Assembly: GCF_947500255.1 (NCBI RefSeq)
Contig: NZ_CANMRL010000001.1
Location: 1 to 64,000, forward strand
Length of the DNA: 64,000 bases
Reading direction: 5' to 3'
Source of the DNA: an uncultured Psychroserpens sp.
GTDB lineage: Bacteria; Bacteroidota; Bacteroidia; Flavobacteriales; Flavobacteriaceae
The position numbers and the translations under genes were made by a program. Positions 54,060 to 61,776 of the stretch are shown here, piece by piece. Under the pieces are notes generated by a model that saw nothing but the letters and a program-made list of their open reading frames with translations, had not been told where the DNA came from and ran no database searches. Position 1 is the stretch's first letter, and every line of letters starts with the position of its first letter.

Positions 54060-54110
54060 CAAAACTAAACAAGAATTAAACAAAACGTTGCTATTTATAA
54101 TAACATTAAC
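54060..54110 (-). promoter_or_regulatory. Promoter of GLPGLI gene with shared upstream motif
   Basis: On the minus strand TAGTTTTG (54067-54060) matches TAnnTTTG. The motif written on the plus strand as TTTATAATAACATTAAC (54094-54110) lies 26 bases away, the same layout as at 48226-48276. A regulator binding upstream of polymerase is likely. Confidence 0.5.
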
Positions 54111-54117
54111 GTTCAAA

Positions 54118-54137
54118 AATACTTTAATTAAAGTATT
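54118..54137. repeat. 20-bp perfect palindrome
   Basis: AATACTTTAATTAAAGTATT is fully self-complementary. It lies in the 168-base gap between the stop of one GLPGLI gene (54201) and the start of the next (54032). It could be an operator or part of a weak terminator; there is no T run. Confidence 0.6.
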
Positions 54138-54200
54138 AAGACTCTAAAAAACACTAAATGTTAAATCGTAAAAGGTTAAACTTTTCTTAAAGTTATTTTA

Positions 54201-55052
54201 TTAGCCTCCTATTCTAATTTCAATATTTTCACCATCTCGACCTCTTCTATTTGATCTAAAGCGTTCTTCCATTTCTTTCATCTTCTTTTCCATGATCTTA
54301 TCATAAGCTTCTTGCGTCATTTCATCACCTTTTTTTGGTTCAACAATTTCAGATGCATTTTTAGGGTTGAGAACAATCTTACTACAGATGACTGTTTCAG
54401 TACCATCATTGACTTCAAGGATTAAACCAGGCAATCCGTGATAATTTCCTGGACCTGCACTTACAGGGATTTGTGGTGTATACCAAGCCGTTATAGTAAT
54501 TTCTTTCATTTTAGGAGGTGCATTTTCATCTCTACTTAAATCTTTATCACCATTAAAACTAATCCCGCTTTCAACATCTTCAATCTCTCTGGTCATAGTT
54601 GCTTTAAAACACGTATAGTCTCCAATATTTTTAGTCTCAGACCCTAATGTCCATTTAATATCTTCTAACTTATCCTTTATCAAAAACAATTTGCTAAACG
54701 ATTCATTTTGGTTAGTAAAACGCTTTTCTTTGATATTCTTATAAAGTATATCTGCACCTCCTGTTTCTACCATAACAATCTGCATTCCTTGAGGCTGTGG
54801 TGCGCCTAAAGATTCTTCTTCTTTATATAATGACTCCTCTTTATTAAAAGACAAAATATAAGTTCTTTCAAACTGCTTTTTAAGCATTTCCATCATTTGG
54901 TCTGCCATACCAGAAGACACTTGCGTACTATCTAATTTGATATCAATTTTACGTTTAGACTTATAAGTAGCCTGGCCTTGAAATTCTTGAGCCTTTGCTT
55001 TTGCCGAGAACAAAAGTGCTGTTACGATTATGAGTTTAATAATTACTTTCAT
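54201..55052 (-). CDS. GLPGLI family protein
   Basis: The 283-residue exported protein has a signal peptide (LIIVTALLFSAKAKAQ), then EFQGQATYKSKRKID, and the family segment AWYTPQIPVSAGPGNYHGLP followed by GLILEVNDGTETVICSKIVL. Met-rich helical stretches lie around residues 48-60 (GMADQMMEMLKKQFERTY) and near the C-terminus (YDKIMEKKMKEMEERF). It is the second gene of the operon that begins at 55427 and is controlled from the region shared with the histidine kinase. The function is unknown. Confidence 0.87.
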   Translation of the reverse strand: MKVIIKLIIVTALLFSAKAKAQEFQGQATYKSKRKIDIKLDSTQVSSGMADQMMEMLKKQFERTYILSFNKEESLYKEEESLGAPQPQGMQIVMVETGGADILYKNIKEKRFTNQNESFSKLFLIKDKLEDIKWTLGSETKNIGDYTCFKATMTREIEDVESGISFNGDKDLSRDENAPPKMKEITITAWYTPQIPVSAGPGNYHGLPGLILEVNDGTETVICSKIVLNPKNASEIVEPKKGDEMTQEAYDKIMEKKMKEMEERFRSNRRGRDGENIEIRIGG

Positions 55053-55061
55053 GGTTTTATT

Positions 55062-55427
55062 TTATTTGTTGTTATAATATTCAATTGCAGCTTTTCTCAT
55101 TTTTTTTACACGCTTTAAAAACCCGTCAATGTCTTTTCTACTGCCATTAACTGTGTAAGACATTTTACTTTTTTGACCATTTGACATTTGTTTCCCGTTA
55201 CAGGTAATTTCAAACGTAATGCTTTCATCACTATCTATATCTTCGAGAAGTTCTTTAATATCTTTCATAATAAATGTAGATTCAATCTCTTTAGCCGAGT
55301 CTACATTAACCGAAATACTTAAGTCGGTAACTGTATTATTCGTAGTTACTTTTCCGTTTAATTCAGGTTTTTGACTATAGCCAATTGTTGCAATAAAAAG
55401 CGTTAAAATGGTAAATAGGTGTTTCAT
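55062..55427 (-). CDS. Small secreted protein of unknown function
   Basis: The 121-residue protein has a signal peptide (LFTILTLFIATIGYSQ) and then a small mixed alpha/beta domain ending in a basic helix (GFLKRVKKMRKAAIEYYNN). No family is recognised. It is the first gene of an operon with a GLPGLI protein 9 bases downstream. Its promoter region is shared with the divergent histidine kinase gene and contains three phased GTTAAC boxes. It is therefore a strong candidate target of that two-component system and possibly its feedback partner. Confidence 0.75.
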   Translation of the reverse strand: MKHLFTILTLFIATIGYSQKPELNGKVTTNNTVTDLSISVNVDSAKEIESTFIMKDIKELLEDIDSDESITFEITCNGKQMSNGQKSKMSYTVNGSRKDIDGFLKRVKKMRKAAIEYYNNK

Positions 55428-55455
55428 GTTTTTTGATTTAATGATTAATACTTCA

Positions 55456-55511
55456 CAAATGTAACAGACGCACTAATGCTTTTTAGTTAACCAGTGTTAA
55501 CGTGTGTTAAC
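55456..55511. promoter_or_regulatory. Divergent control region with three phased GTTAAC boxes
   Basis: GTTAAC occurs at 55486-55491, 55496-55501 and 55506-55511, exactly 10 bp apart, so all lie on one DNA face. Each box is itself a 6-bp palindrome. On the minus strand a TACATTTG -7 box (55463-55456) points to the small secreted protein gene, 22 bases from the nearest box. The histidine kinase ATG is at 55551. Tandem phased repeats are typical of OmpR-family binding sites, and such a regulator is encoded 1.5 kb away. Confidence 0.65.
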
Positions 55512-55550
55512 CGATTAGTATTTGACCCTTTTAACATTTACTTTTGACAT

Positions 55551-57092
55551 ATGAATGATTCAAAATACAGGTACATTCTCTATGTTATTGTCGTTGTTAT
55601 TATAGCTACAATAGGCATTCAAACCTATTGGAATTATAAAAACTACTTGACAAATAAACAACAGCTTATCAATGATGTACAAGCTAGTCTTGATGATGCA
55701 GTAGATAATTATTACACTGCATTAGCAACACGAACTACCTTAGGTGTTTCTTTAGAAGGTGAACATCAAAAAAATGCATTTAGAGAAAATGGTGAGCTTG
55801 AAAAATTCTTGCAACAAATTGATGGTGCCCACAAAGAATTTAGAAATCTTGATTCTATCGATTTTCAATCAACCGAAGGGTTTACAGTAGTTAGAGGGTT
55901 TAAAGCAGACTCTATGATGGCGGCAGATAAGAAAGATAATCAACCCTTGTCAAATGAAGAGTTAAAAAAACGTATAGACAGCTTTAGATTTAAAAGTGAT
56001 AGTATTAGCTTTAATCTTTCTAGTCTTGAAATGCTAACGACAAAAGTTGTGATCTCTATTAATAATGACACATTAGATATAGAAGAAGTTGATAGCTTAC
56101 TTAAAATTGATCTAGCGCGAAAGAATATCGATATTAGCTATAGACTAAACTATATTGAAAAGTCTAATAAAGGATTAGACAGTTGCTGGATCGAACGACC
56201 TAAAATTTATCAAGATGCCTCTAATGACAAATTATTTTTAAGTTCGATATCAAAATCATCTTTTATACCTCTTGATAGTGTCTTATCAATTCAATACGAA
56301 AACACCACTTGGGCAGTTTTAAAACGAATTATTTGGAGTATCATTATCTCGTCCCTATTAGTATTTGCCGTAGTAGGTTGTTTATTTTATCTATTAAAGA
56401 TTATAAAACACCAAAAACAGTTAGCAGAAGTTAAAAACGACCTCATAAGTAATATTACCCATGAATTCAAAACACCTATTGCTACAATTGGAGTTGCACT
56501 AGAGAGCATTCAAAACTTTAATGTGATTGAAGATAAAAACAAAACCAAGGCCTATTTAGATATGTCAAACACACAATTGTCTAAATTAAACACTATGGTT
56601 GAAAAGTTATTAGAAACCGCTACTCTAGACAGTGAAAATTTAGAACTCAATAGAGACAATTATAACATTTCTGAGGTCTTGTCGACTATCGTAGAAAAAC
56701 ACAAACTTCAAAATTCAAACACATCGATAACATATAATATTATTGATAACATTTTTGCCAATGTAGACATCTTTCATTTTGAAAATGCCATAAATAATAT
56801 CATTGACAACGCTTTTAAATATGGTGGCAATACCATTTTTGTTGATTTAAAACATACCTCATCTCAAATTGAGATCTCTATATCTGATAATGGTAATACG
56901 TTGACAAAAGCTAATAAAGATCGAATTTTTGAAAAATTCTATCGCATCCCAAGAGGAAACACTCATGATGTTAAAGGCTTTGGCATTGGTTTGTATTATT
57001 CAAAAAAGATCATTGAGAAACATGGTGGCTCCATAGATCTTGAGCTTAACAACCAACTTACCACTTTTAAAATTTTGTTGCCCAATGCATAG
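55551..57092 (+). CDS. Sensor histidine kinase
   Basis: The 513-residue protein has a membrane helix at about 9-26, a periplasmic sensor region at about 30-255 with no recognised domain, a second helix at about 259-283, and then the kinase. The phosphoacceptor His304 lies in NITHEFKTPIATIG. The ATPase has NNIIDNAFKYGGN (N box), ISDNG (G1) and GFGIGLYYSKKIIEKHGG (G2). It overlaps the response regulator gene by 8 bases. The signal sensed is unknown. The divergent operon of a secreted protein and a GLPGLI protein suggests an envelope signal. Confidence 0.94.
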   Translation: MNDSKYRYILYVIVVVIIATIGIQTYWNYKNYLTNKQQLINDVQASLDDAVDNYYTALATRTTLGVSLEGEHQKNAFRENGELEKFLQQIDGAHKEFRNLDSIDFQSTEGFTVVRGFKADSMMAADKKDNQPLSNEELKKRIDSFRFKSDSISFNLSSLEMLTTKVVISINNDTLDIEEVDSLLKIDLARKNIDISYRLNYIEKSNKGLDSCWIERPKIYQDASNDKLFLSSISKSSFIPLDSVLSIQYENTTWAVLKRIIWSIIISSLLVFAVVGCLFYLLKIIKHQKQLAEVKNDLISNITHEFKTPIATIGVALESIQNFNVIEDKNKTKAYLDMSNTQLSKLNTMVEKLLETATLDSENLELNRDNYNISEVLSTIVEKHKLQNSNTSITYNIIDNIFANVDIFHFENAINNIIDNAFKYGGNTIFVDLKHTSSQIEISISDNGNTLTKANKDRIFEKFYRIPRGNTHDVKGFGIGLYYSKKIIEKHGGSIDLELNNQLTTFKILLPNA

Positions 57093-57762
57093 AACAACTA
57101 TTTTATTAGCTGAAGATGAACCAGCTTTAGGACAGATAATCAAAGAAAGTTTGGAAACCAGAGACTTCCAGGTACTGCTATGTAATGACGGAGAAAAAGC
57201 CTTAAAGACCTATCAAAATGACAATCCCGAACTATTAGTTCTTGATGTTATGATGCCAAAAAAAGATGGATTTACTCTAGCTAAGGAAATTAGAGCCATT
57301 GATGATAGTGTTCCCATCATATTCTTAACAGCCAAATCACAAACCCAAGATGTTGTTGAGGGTTTTACCATTGGAGGAAATGATTATCTTAAGAAACCAT
57401 TTAGTATGGAGGAGCTCATTGTAAGAATCAATAATTTACTCCAAAGAACTAAAGTTCAAAAAACCTCAGAAGTTTTAAAAATAGGCAATTACACTTTTGA
57501 TTTCCCAAAGCAGCAATTACATTATAACAATATTTCAGAACAGCTAACTCATCGTGAATCTCATCTTCTATTTCACCTAATAAAAAATAAGAATGAGGTT
57601 CTAGACCGTTCTATAATACTCAATAAACTATGGGGAAATGACGACTTCTTCTCTGCCAGAAGTATGGATGTGTTTATCACAAAACTCCGCAAAAAACTAC
57701 AAAAGGATGAGCAAATTCAAATCATTAATGTACGTGGATTTGGATATAAGCTCGTTTGCTAG
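57085..57762 (+). CDS. OmpR/PhoB-family response regulator
   Basis: The 225-residue protein has a receiver domain at 1-120, with acidic pocket E10-D11, phosphoacceptor D54 (LLVLDVMMPKKDG) and KKPFSMEELI, and a C-terminal winged-helix DNA-binding domain at about 130-225 (ISEQLTHRESHLLFHLIKNK, RSMDVFITKLRKKL, VRGFGYKLV). Its ATG at 57085 lies inside the end of the kinase gene. A frame reaching back to 57040 adds kinase-coding sequence. It probably binds the phased GTTAAC boxes at 55486-55511. Confidence 0.94.
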   Translation: MHRTTILLAEDEPALGQIIKESLETRDFQVLLCNDGEKALKTYQNDNPELLVLDVMMPKKDGFTLAKEIRAIDDSVPIIFLTAKSQTQDVVEGFTIGGNDYLKKPFSMEELIVRINNLLQRTKVQKTSEVLKIGNYTFDFPKQQLHYNNISEQLTHRESHLLFHLIKNKNEVLDRSIILNKLWGNDDFFSARSMDVFITKLRKKLQKDEQIQIINVRGFGYKLVC

Positions 57763-57848
57763 AAAATAGATCTCTTAATTCATCGTTTAAAAATTGAATC
57801 CTCTAAATAATGGTTCAATTTTTGTATTTTCGATACTATAAACGAAAC

Positions 57849-58631
57849 ATGGCTTTTATTAGATATATTTTCTTTCTGTTCACAACTGCAATAATTGCGC
57901 AAACACAAATAGATTTGACGCTTGTTGATTCTACAGCTATAAAAGCAGATCAAATTGTTGCTGTCGATAATTTCGAAACAGTCTATTATACTACAAACAC
58001 TATTTTACACAAAAAACCAAAAGATAAGCCCTCAATTAATTATAGTAATGTTCAATTAGGAATCCCTACTACAGTAAATGCATTTAATCCTTTAAAAATA
58101 AATATGTTTTATCAGGATTTTAATACTGTTGTTATTTTAGACAATCGTTTAGCTGAAATTTTTAAAGTTGATTTCAATACAATCCCAGTTTATAAAAATG
58201 TATCTCATGTATCTACAGGCTACGATAATACGTTATGGATTTTTAATCAGGACATCCAACAACTGCAATTATACGATTATAAAAATGACAATGTAAGAGT
58301 GACAACTATACCTGTTCAATCCAATGTTTTAGACCTTAAAAGTGATTACAATTACTGTTGGATGCTAACCGAAAACTTTTTATATCAATACACATACTTT
58401 GGAAGTTTAATTTCAAAAATTGAAAACAAAGACTATACCTCGTTAGCCATACATAATGAAAATATTATTCTCAAAACTGGTAGTTCACTAGTCTATAAGT
58501 CAAAAAAGAGTAACGACCTCATTCCTTTAAAAACACCGAAATTGTTAATAAATCAGTTTTTACTAACCAATGAAACCTTGTATATTTACGATCTTGAAAA
58601 ACTTCATAAATACCAACTAAAAATCAAATAG
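57849..58631 (+). CDS. Exported protein of unknown function, upstream of deoxynucleoside kinase
   Basis: The 260-residue protein has a signal peptide (MAFIRYIFFLFTTAIIAQ) and then repeated short beta-strand patterns with Tyr/Asn residues (FETVYYTTNTILHKK, NTVVILDNRLAEIFKVDF, NYCWMLTENFLYQYTYFGSL). This could be a beta-propeller, but no named family is recognised. The start at 57849 was chosen for the signal peptide; an upstream in-frame start at 57810 is less likely. It ends 2 bases before the deoxynucleoside kinase gene, so they are cotranscribed. Confidence 0.75.
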   Translation: MAFIRYIFFLFTTAIIAQTQIDLTLVDSTAIKADQIVAVDNFETVYYTTNTILHKKPKDKPSINYSNVQLGIPTTVNAFNPLKINMFYQDFNTVVILDNRLAEIFKVDFNTIPVYKNVSHVSTGYDNTLWIFNQDIQQLQLYDYKNDNVRVTTIPVQSNVLDLKSDYNYCWMLTENFLYQYTYFGSLISKIENKDYTSLAIHNENIILKTGSSLVYKSKKSNDLIPLKTPKLLINQFLLTNETLYIYDLEKLHKYQLKIK

Positions 58632-58633
58632 AT

Positions 58634-59248
58634 ATGCACGTTGCAGTTGCGGGAAATATTGGTGCTGGTAAAACCACACTTACTAAGTTACTAGCTAAAC
58701 ACTATAAATGGGAACCTCAATTAGAAGATGTAGTTGACAATCCTTATCTCGATGATTTTTATAACCAGATGGAACGCTGGAGTTTTAACTTACAAGTCTA
58801 TTTTTTAAATAGCAGATTTCGTCAGGTCGCACAAATTCGTAAAAGTGGTAAAGACATTATTCAAGACAGAACTATTTATGAAGATGCACATATTTTTGCG
58901 CCCAACCTTCATGCCATGGGATTAATGACCAATCGAGATTTTGAAAATTACCGTTCGCTTTTTGATCTTATGGAAGGTTTTGTAGAAGGTCCCGATCTAT
59001 TGATTTACTTGAGAAGTACCATTCCAAATTTGGTGTCTCAAATTCACAAAAGAGGACGCGACTATGAAAACTCGATTAGTATTGATTATCTAAGTCGTCT
59101 AAACGAACGCTACGAAGCATGGATTCATGGTTATAACAAAGGAAACTTATTAATTATTGATGTCGATAATTTAGATTTTGTAGCTAATCCCGAAGATCTT
59201 GGAGGTATTATCAATAAAATTGACGCACAAATTAACGGATTGTTTTAA
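58634..59248 (+). CDS. Deoxynucleoside kinase
   Basis: The 204-residue enzyme is of the dNK/dGK-dAK family, which phosphorylates deoxynucleosides for salvage. The P-loop is VAGNIGAGKTTL at the start; QDRTIYEDAHIFA carries the DRx motif, and KRGRDYENSISIDYLSRL forms the arginine lid. The length is usual. The substrate (deoxyadenosine, deoxyguanosine or thymidine) cannot be read reliably. It follows a secreted protein gene by 2 bases. Confidence 0.93.
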   Translation: MHVAVAGNIGAGKTTLTKLLAKHYKWEPQLEDVVDNPYLDDFYNQMERWSFNLQVYFLNSRFRQVAQIRKSGKDIIQDRTIYEDAHIFAPNLHAMGLMTNRDFENYRSLFDLMEGFVEGPDLLIYLRSTIPNLVSQIHKRGRDYENSISIDYLSRLNERYEAWIHGYNKGNLLIIDVDNLDFVANPEDLGGIINKIDAQINGLF

Positions 59249-59310
59249 AGACATCTCGCATAATCACTTTTTTTTAAATTAAAGCGTATCGACTATTTCA
59301 TTATAGTTAT

Positions 59311-59337
59311 AACACCTATACAATTACTATACATCTT
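59311..59337 (+). promoter_or_regulatory. Weak ECF-like promoter candidate upstream of the Rieske fusion gene
   Basis: AACACC (59311-59316), 15 bases, then CATCTT (59332-59337) has the spacing and -10 word of the elements at 44.6 and 45.3 kb, but the -35 word differs in three of six bases (GCAACC). It lies 72 bases before the gene at 59410. Confidence 0.25.
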
Positions 59338-59409
59338 AGTTATATTGTAATTAGTCCTATATTTTTTCGTCCAAAGATTGTAACTTAGAAACTCTAAACA
59401 ATCAACTTC

Positions 59410-61026
59410 ATGGCAATTCACAAGATTGAAATCGCTAAGATTTCTCAGCTTCAGGAAAAACAACCAGCTTATGCTTTAGTAAAAAATACCGATCTAGTAA
59501 TTATAAAACATGAAAAGGGCATTTCTGTTCTTTACGGTCGTTGTCATCATCGTGGCGCCTTACTAGCAGATGGTTATATTGAAGGTCACAACTTAATTTG
59601 TGGTGTTCATCATTGGGATTATAGGTATGATACTGGCGTTAGCGAATACAATAATGACGAACAACTACACAAGTTTCAGGAGTACATAGAAGGAGATGCG
59701 TTAATGATTGATAAAAATGAAATTGACGAATTTGAAACCAATCATCCACAACCATTTAATCGTGATGACTATTTAGGTACTTACGCAGACACACATCCTG
59801 AAGATACAGAACCTTATACAGGATATATTAAAGAGCTTGCAAAAAACGGATTAAAAAATATTGGACACCATGGGTTTTCGGCCTCTATGGGAGTTGACAG
59901 AAATACGCTGCCAAAATGGAATGACATTCAGTTTCTTCCAGCACAATTAGCCTCACGTCCATTATTAGATGAAGAAGATGTTATTACCAAAGTCGTTATA
60001 GGACCAAATGCTAAAAAACCTTTAGTATTAGACATCCCGCTCTTTGTTAGTGATATGAGTTTTGGAGCATTGTCACGAGAAGCTAAGATAGCTTTGAGCA
60101 AAGGTGCAGAAATGGCTGGAACAGGAATTTGTTCTGGTGAAGGTGGTATGTTACCAGAAGAGCAACAAAGCAACTCAAAATATTTTTATGAATTGGCCTC
60201 TGCTCAATTTGGATTTTCATGGGACAAATTAGACAATGTTCAAGCCTTTCATTTTAAGGGAGGGCAAGGTGCAAAAACAGGAACGGGTGGTCATTTGCCT
60301 GGAAATAAAGTAAGTAAAGAAATTGCCAAAGTTAGAGGTCTAGAAGAAGGGCAAACTGCTATTTCTCCTGCAGCAAACCCCAATTTTCACTCTGCTCAAG
60401 ATTTTAAAAAATTTGGAGACCAAGTAAGAGAACGAACAGGCGGTATTCCTATCGGATTTAAAATTGCAGCTAGTCACATCGAAAAAGACATACAATTTGC
60501 AATCGATGCTGGAGTAGATTATATTATATTGGATGGACGAGGTGGCGGAACAGGTTCTGCTCCTACTATTTTAAGAGACCATATTAATGTTCCAACTATT
60601 CCTGCATTAGCTAGGGCAAGAACATATTTAGATCAAGTTGGCGCAAAAGATATCACCTTAGTCATTACTGGTGGTTTACGCGTTGCTGAAGATTTTGCAA
60701 AAGCTATGATGCTAGGTGCTGATGCCATAGCAGTTTCCAATTCGGCATTACAAGCTATAGGCTGTTTAGGTATGAGAGCTTGTGGTACAAATAATTGCCC
60801 TGTTGGTATTGCTACTCAAAAGGAATCGCTAAGAAGTCGCCTAATTATTCAATCTTCAGCTAAACAACTTTACAACTACTTTGATGCCACTAATAATCTT
60901 ATTAAAGTTGTAGCTAGAGCTTGTGGTTATGATGATATTTCAAAATTTAACACAAATGACCTTTCAACGTTTGATTTAAATATGCACAAGCTTACGGGTA
61001 TTAATTACGCTGGAGTAAAATTTTAA
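59410..61026 (+). CDS. Rieske domain fused to FMN-binding glutamate synthase-like protein
   Basis: The 538-residue fusion has a Rieske [2Fe-2S] domain at about 1-105 with C45, H47, C64 and H67 (GRCHHRG and ICGVHHWDY). A glutamate synthase-type FMN barrel follows at about 140-530: DIPLFVSDMSFGALSREAKI, GICSGEGGM, GGQGAKTGTGGHLPGNKV, and the cysteine cluster CLGMRACGTNNCPVG for an Fe-S centre. There is no amidotransferase domain. The Rieske domain may feed electrons to the flavin. The substrate may be glutamate/2-oxoglutarate or another compound. Two genes follow closely. Confidence 0.92.
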   Translation: MAIHKIEIAKISQLQEKQPAYALVKNTDLVIIKHEKGISVLYGRCHHRGALLADGYIEGHNLICGVHHWDYRYDTGVSEYNNDEQLHKFQEYIEGDALMIDKNEIDEFETNHPQPFNRDDYLGTYADTHPEDTEPYTGYIKELAKNGLKNIGHHGFSASMGVDRNTLPKWNDIQFLPAQLASRPLLDEEDVITKVVIGPNAKKPLVLDIPLFVSDMSFGALSREAKIALSKGAEMAGTGICSGEGGMLPEEQQSNSKYFYELASAQFGFSWDKLDNVQAFHFKGGQGAKTGTGGHLPGNKVSKEIAKVRGLEEGQTAISPAANPNFHSAQDFKKFGDQVRERTGGIPIGFKIAASHIEKDIQFAIDAGVDYIILDGRGGGTGSAPTILRDHINVPTIPALARARTYLDQVGAKDITLVITGGLRVAEDFAKAMMLGADAIAVSNSALQAIGCLGMRACGTNNCPVGIATQKESLRSRLIIQSSAKQLYNYFDATNNLIKVVARACGYDDISKFNTNDLSTFDLNMHKLTGINYAGVKF

Positions 61027-61029
61027 ATT

Positions 61030-61776
61030 ATGACATCAACACTACATTTAGCAGCACAATATTTAGCTACAGCAGCTATTAGTTTTATTACAAAAAAAGA
61101 GGATGATAGTCATACCAATTTAGGCTGGAAAAATCATAGCCTTGAAACACATAAGTTTCCTAATGGTGATAAATTGGGTCTTAGCTACGAGAGTTTTTCC
61201 TTGGAATGGATTCATAGTAATGGAAACAAAGAACATTTCCTTTTAAATAAAACCACTCACAAAGACATTATAAATTGGATAATACAAACCAGTAAAAATA
61301 ATGGTATAGAAATGCCTTATCAATATGAGTTACATTACGAACTGCCTTATAATCAAGTTTCTGATGGAACTAGTTTTGAAATTACTAATTCTGAAAATTT
61401 GCATGTATTAATTCAGCAAAGAGATCTAGCACAAAAGGTAATTAGTACTATTTTAAAATCTAATGATTTTGAAAGCCCAATACGAATATGGCCTCATCAT
61501 TTTGATACAGGTGCTTTTGTCAATATTTCTGATCAACTCTCGATTGGTTTGGGAATGGCTATGCCAGATACACTAATTGATAGTTTTTATTTTTATGTTA
61601 GTGGGTATAATGGTCATCAGCCTATTGATATAGCATTGACGAACTCTACAAATAAAGGGTCGTACTACAGTAATGGCTGGCAAGGTTTTGCTATGTCTAT
61701 AAATGAGCTTGATGAACATTCAGCAATTGAATTTTGTCAAGTCGCTATCAACACTTACGAAAATACAATCAAATAA
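61030..61776 (+). CDS. Conserved-looking soluble protein of unknown function
   Basis: The 248-residue protein has no signal peptide or membrane helix. Notable segments are LGWKNHSLETHKFPNGDKLG, IRIWPHHFDTGAFVN and IGLGMAMPDTLIDSFYFYVS, and YSNGWQGFAMSI. The His pair in WPHHFD could bind metal. I do not recognise a family. It starts 3 bases after the Rieske fusion gene, and its stop overlaps the antiporter start (TAATG), so the three genes form one operon. Confidence 0.78.
   Translation: MTSTLHLAAQYLATAAISFITKKEDDSHTNLGWKNHSLETHKFPNGDKLGLSYESFSLEWIHSNGNKEHFLLNKTTHKDIINWIIQTSKNNGIEMPYQYELHYELPYNQVSDGTSFEITNSENLHVLIQQRDLAQKVISTILKSNDFESPIRIWPHHFDTGAFVNISDQLSIGLGMAMPDTLIDSFYFYVSGYNGHQPIDIALTNSTNKGSYYSNGWQGFAMSINELDEHSAIEFCQVAINTYENTIK

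Noticed and set aside
47350-55052. A polysaccharide utilisation locus
   Set aside because: There is no SusD homologue and no glycoside hydrolase; the barrel is paired with GLPGLI proteins instead.
57040-57084. Longer start for the OmpR-type regulator
   Set aside because: The extension is the end of the kinase gene read in another frame; the receiver domain begins at the ATG at 57085.
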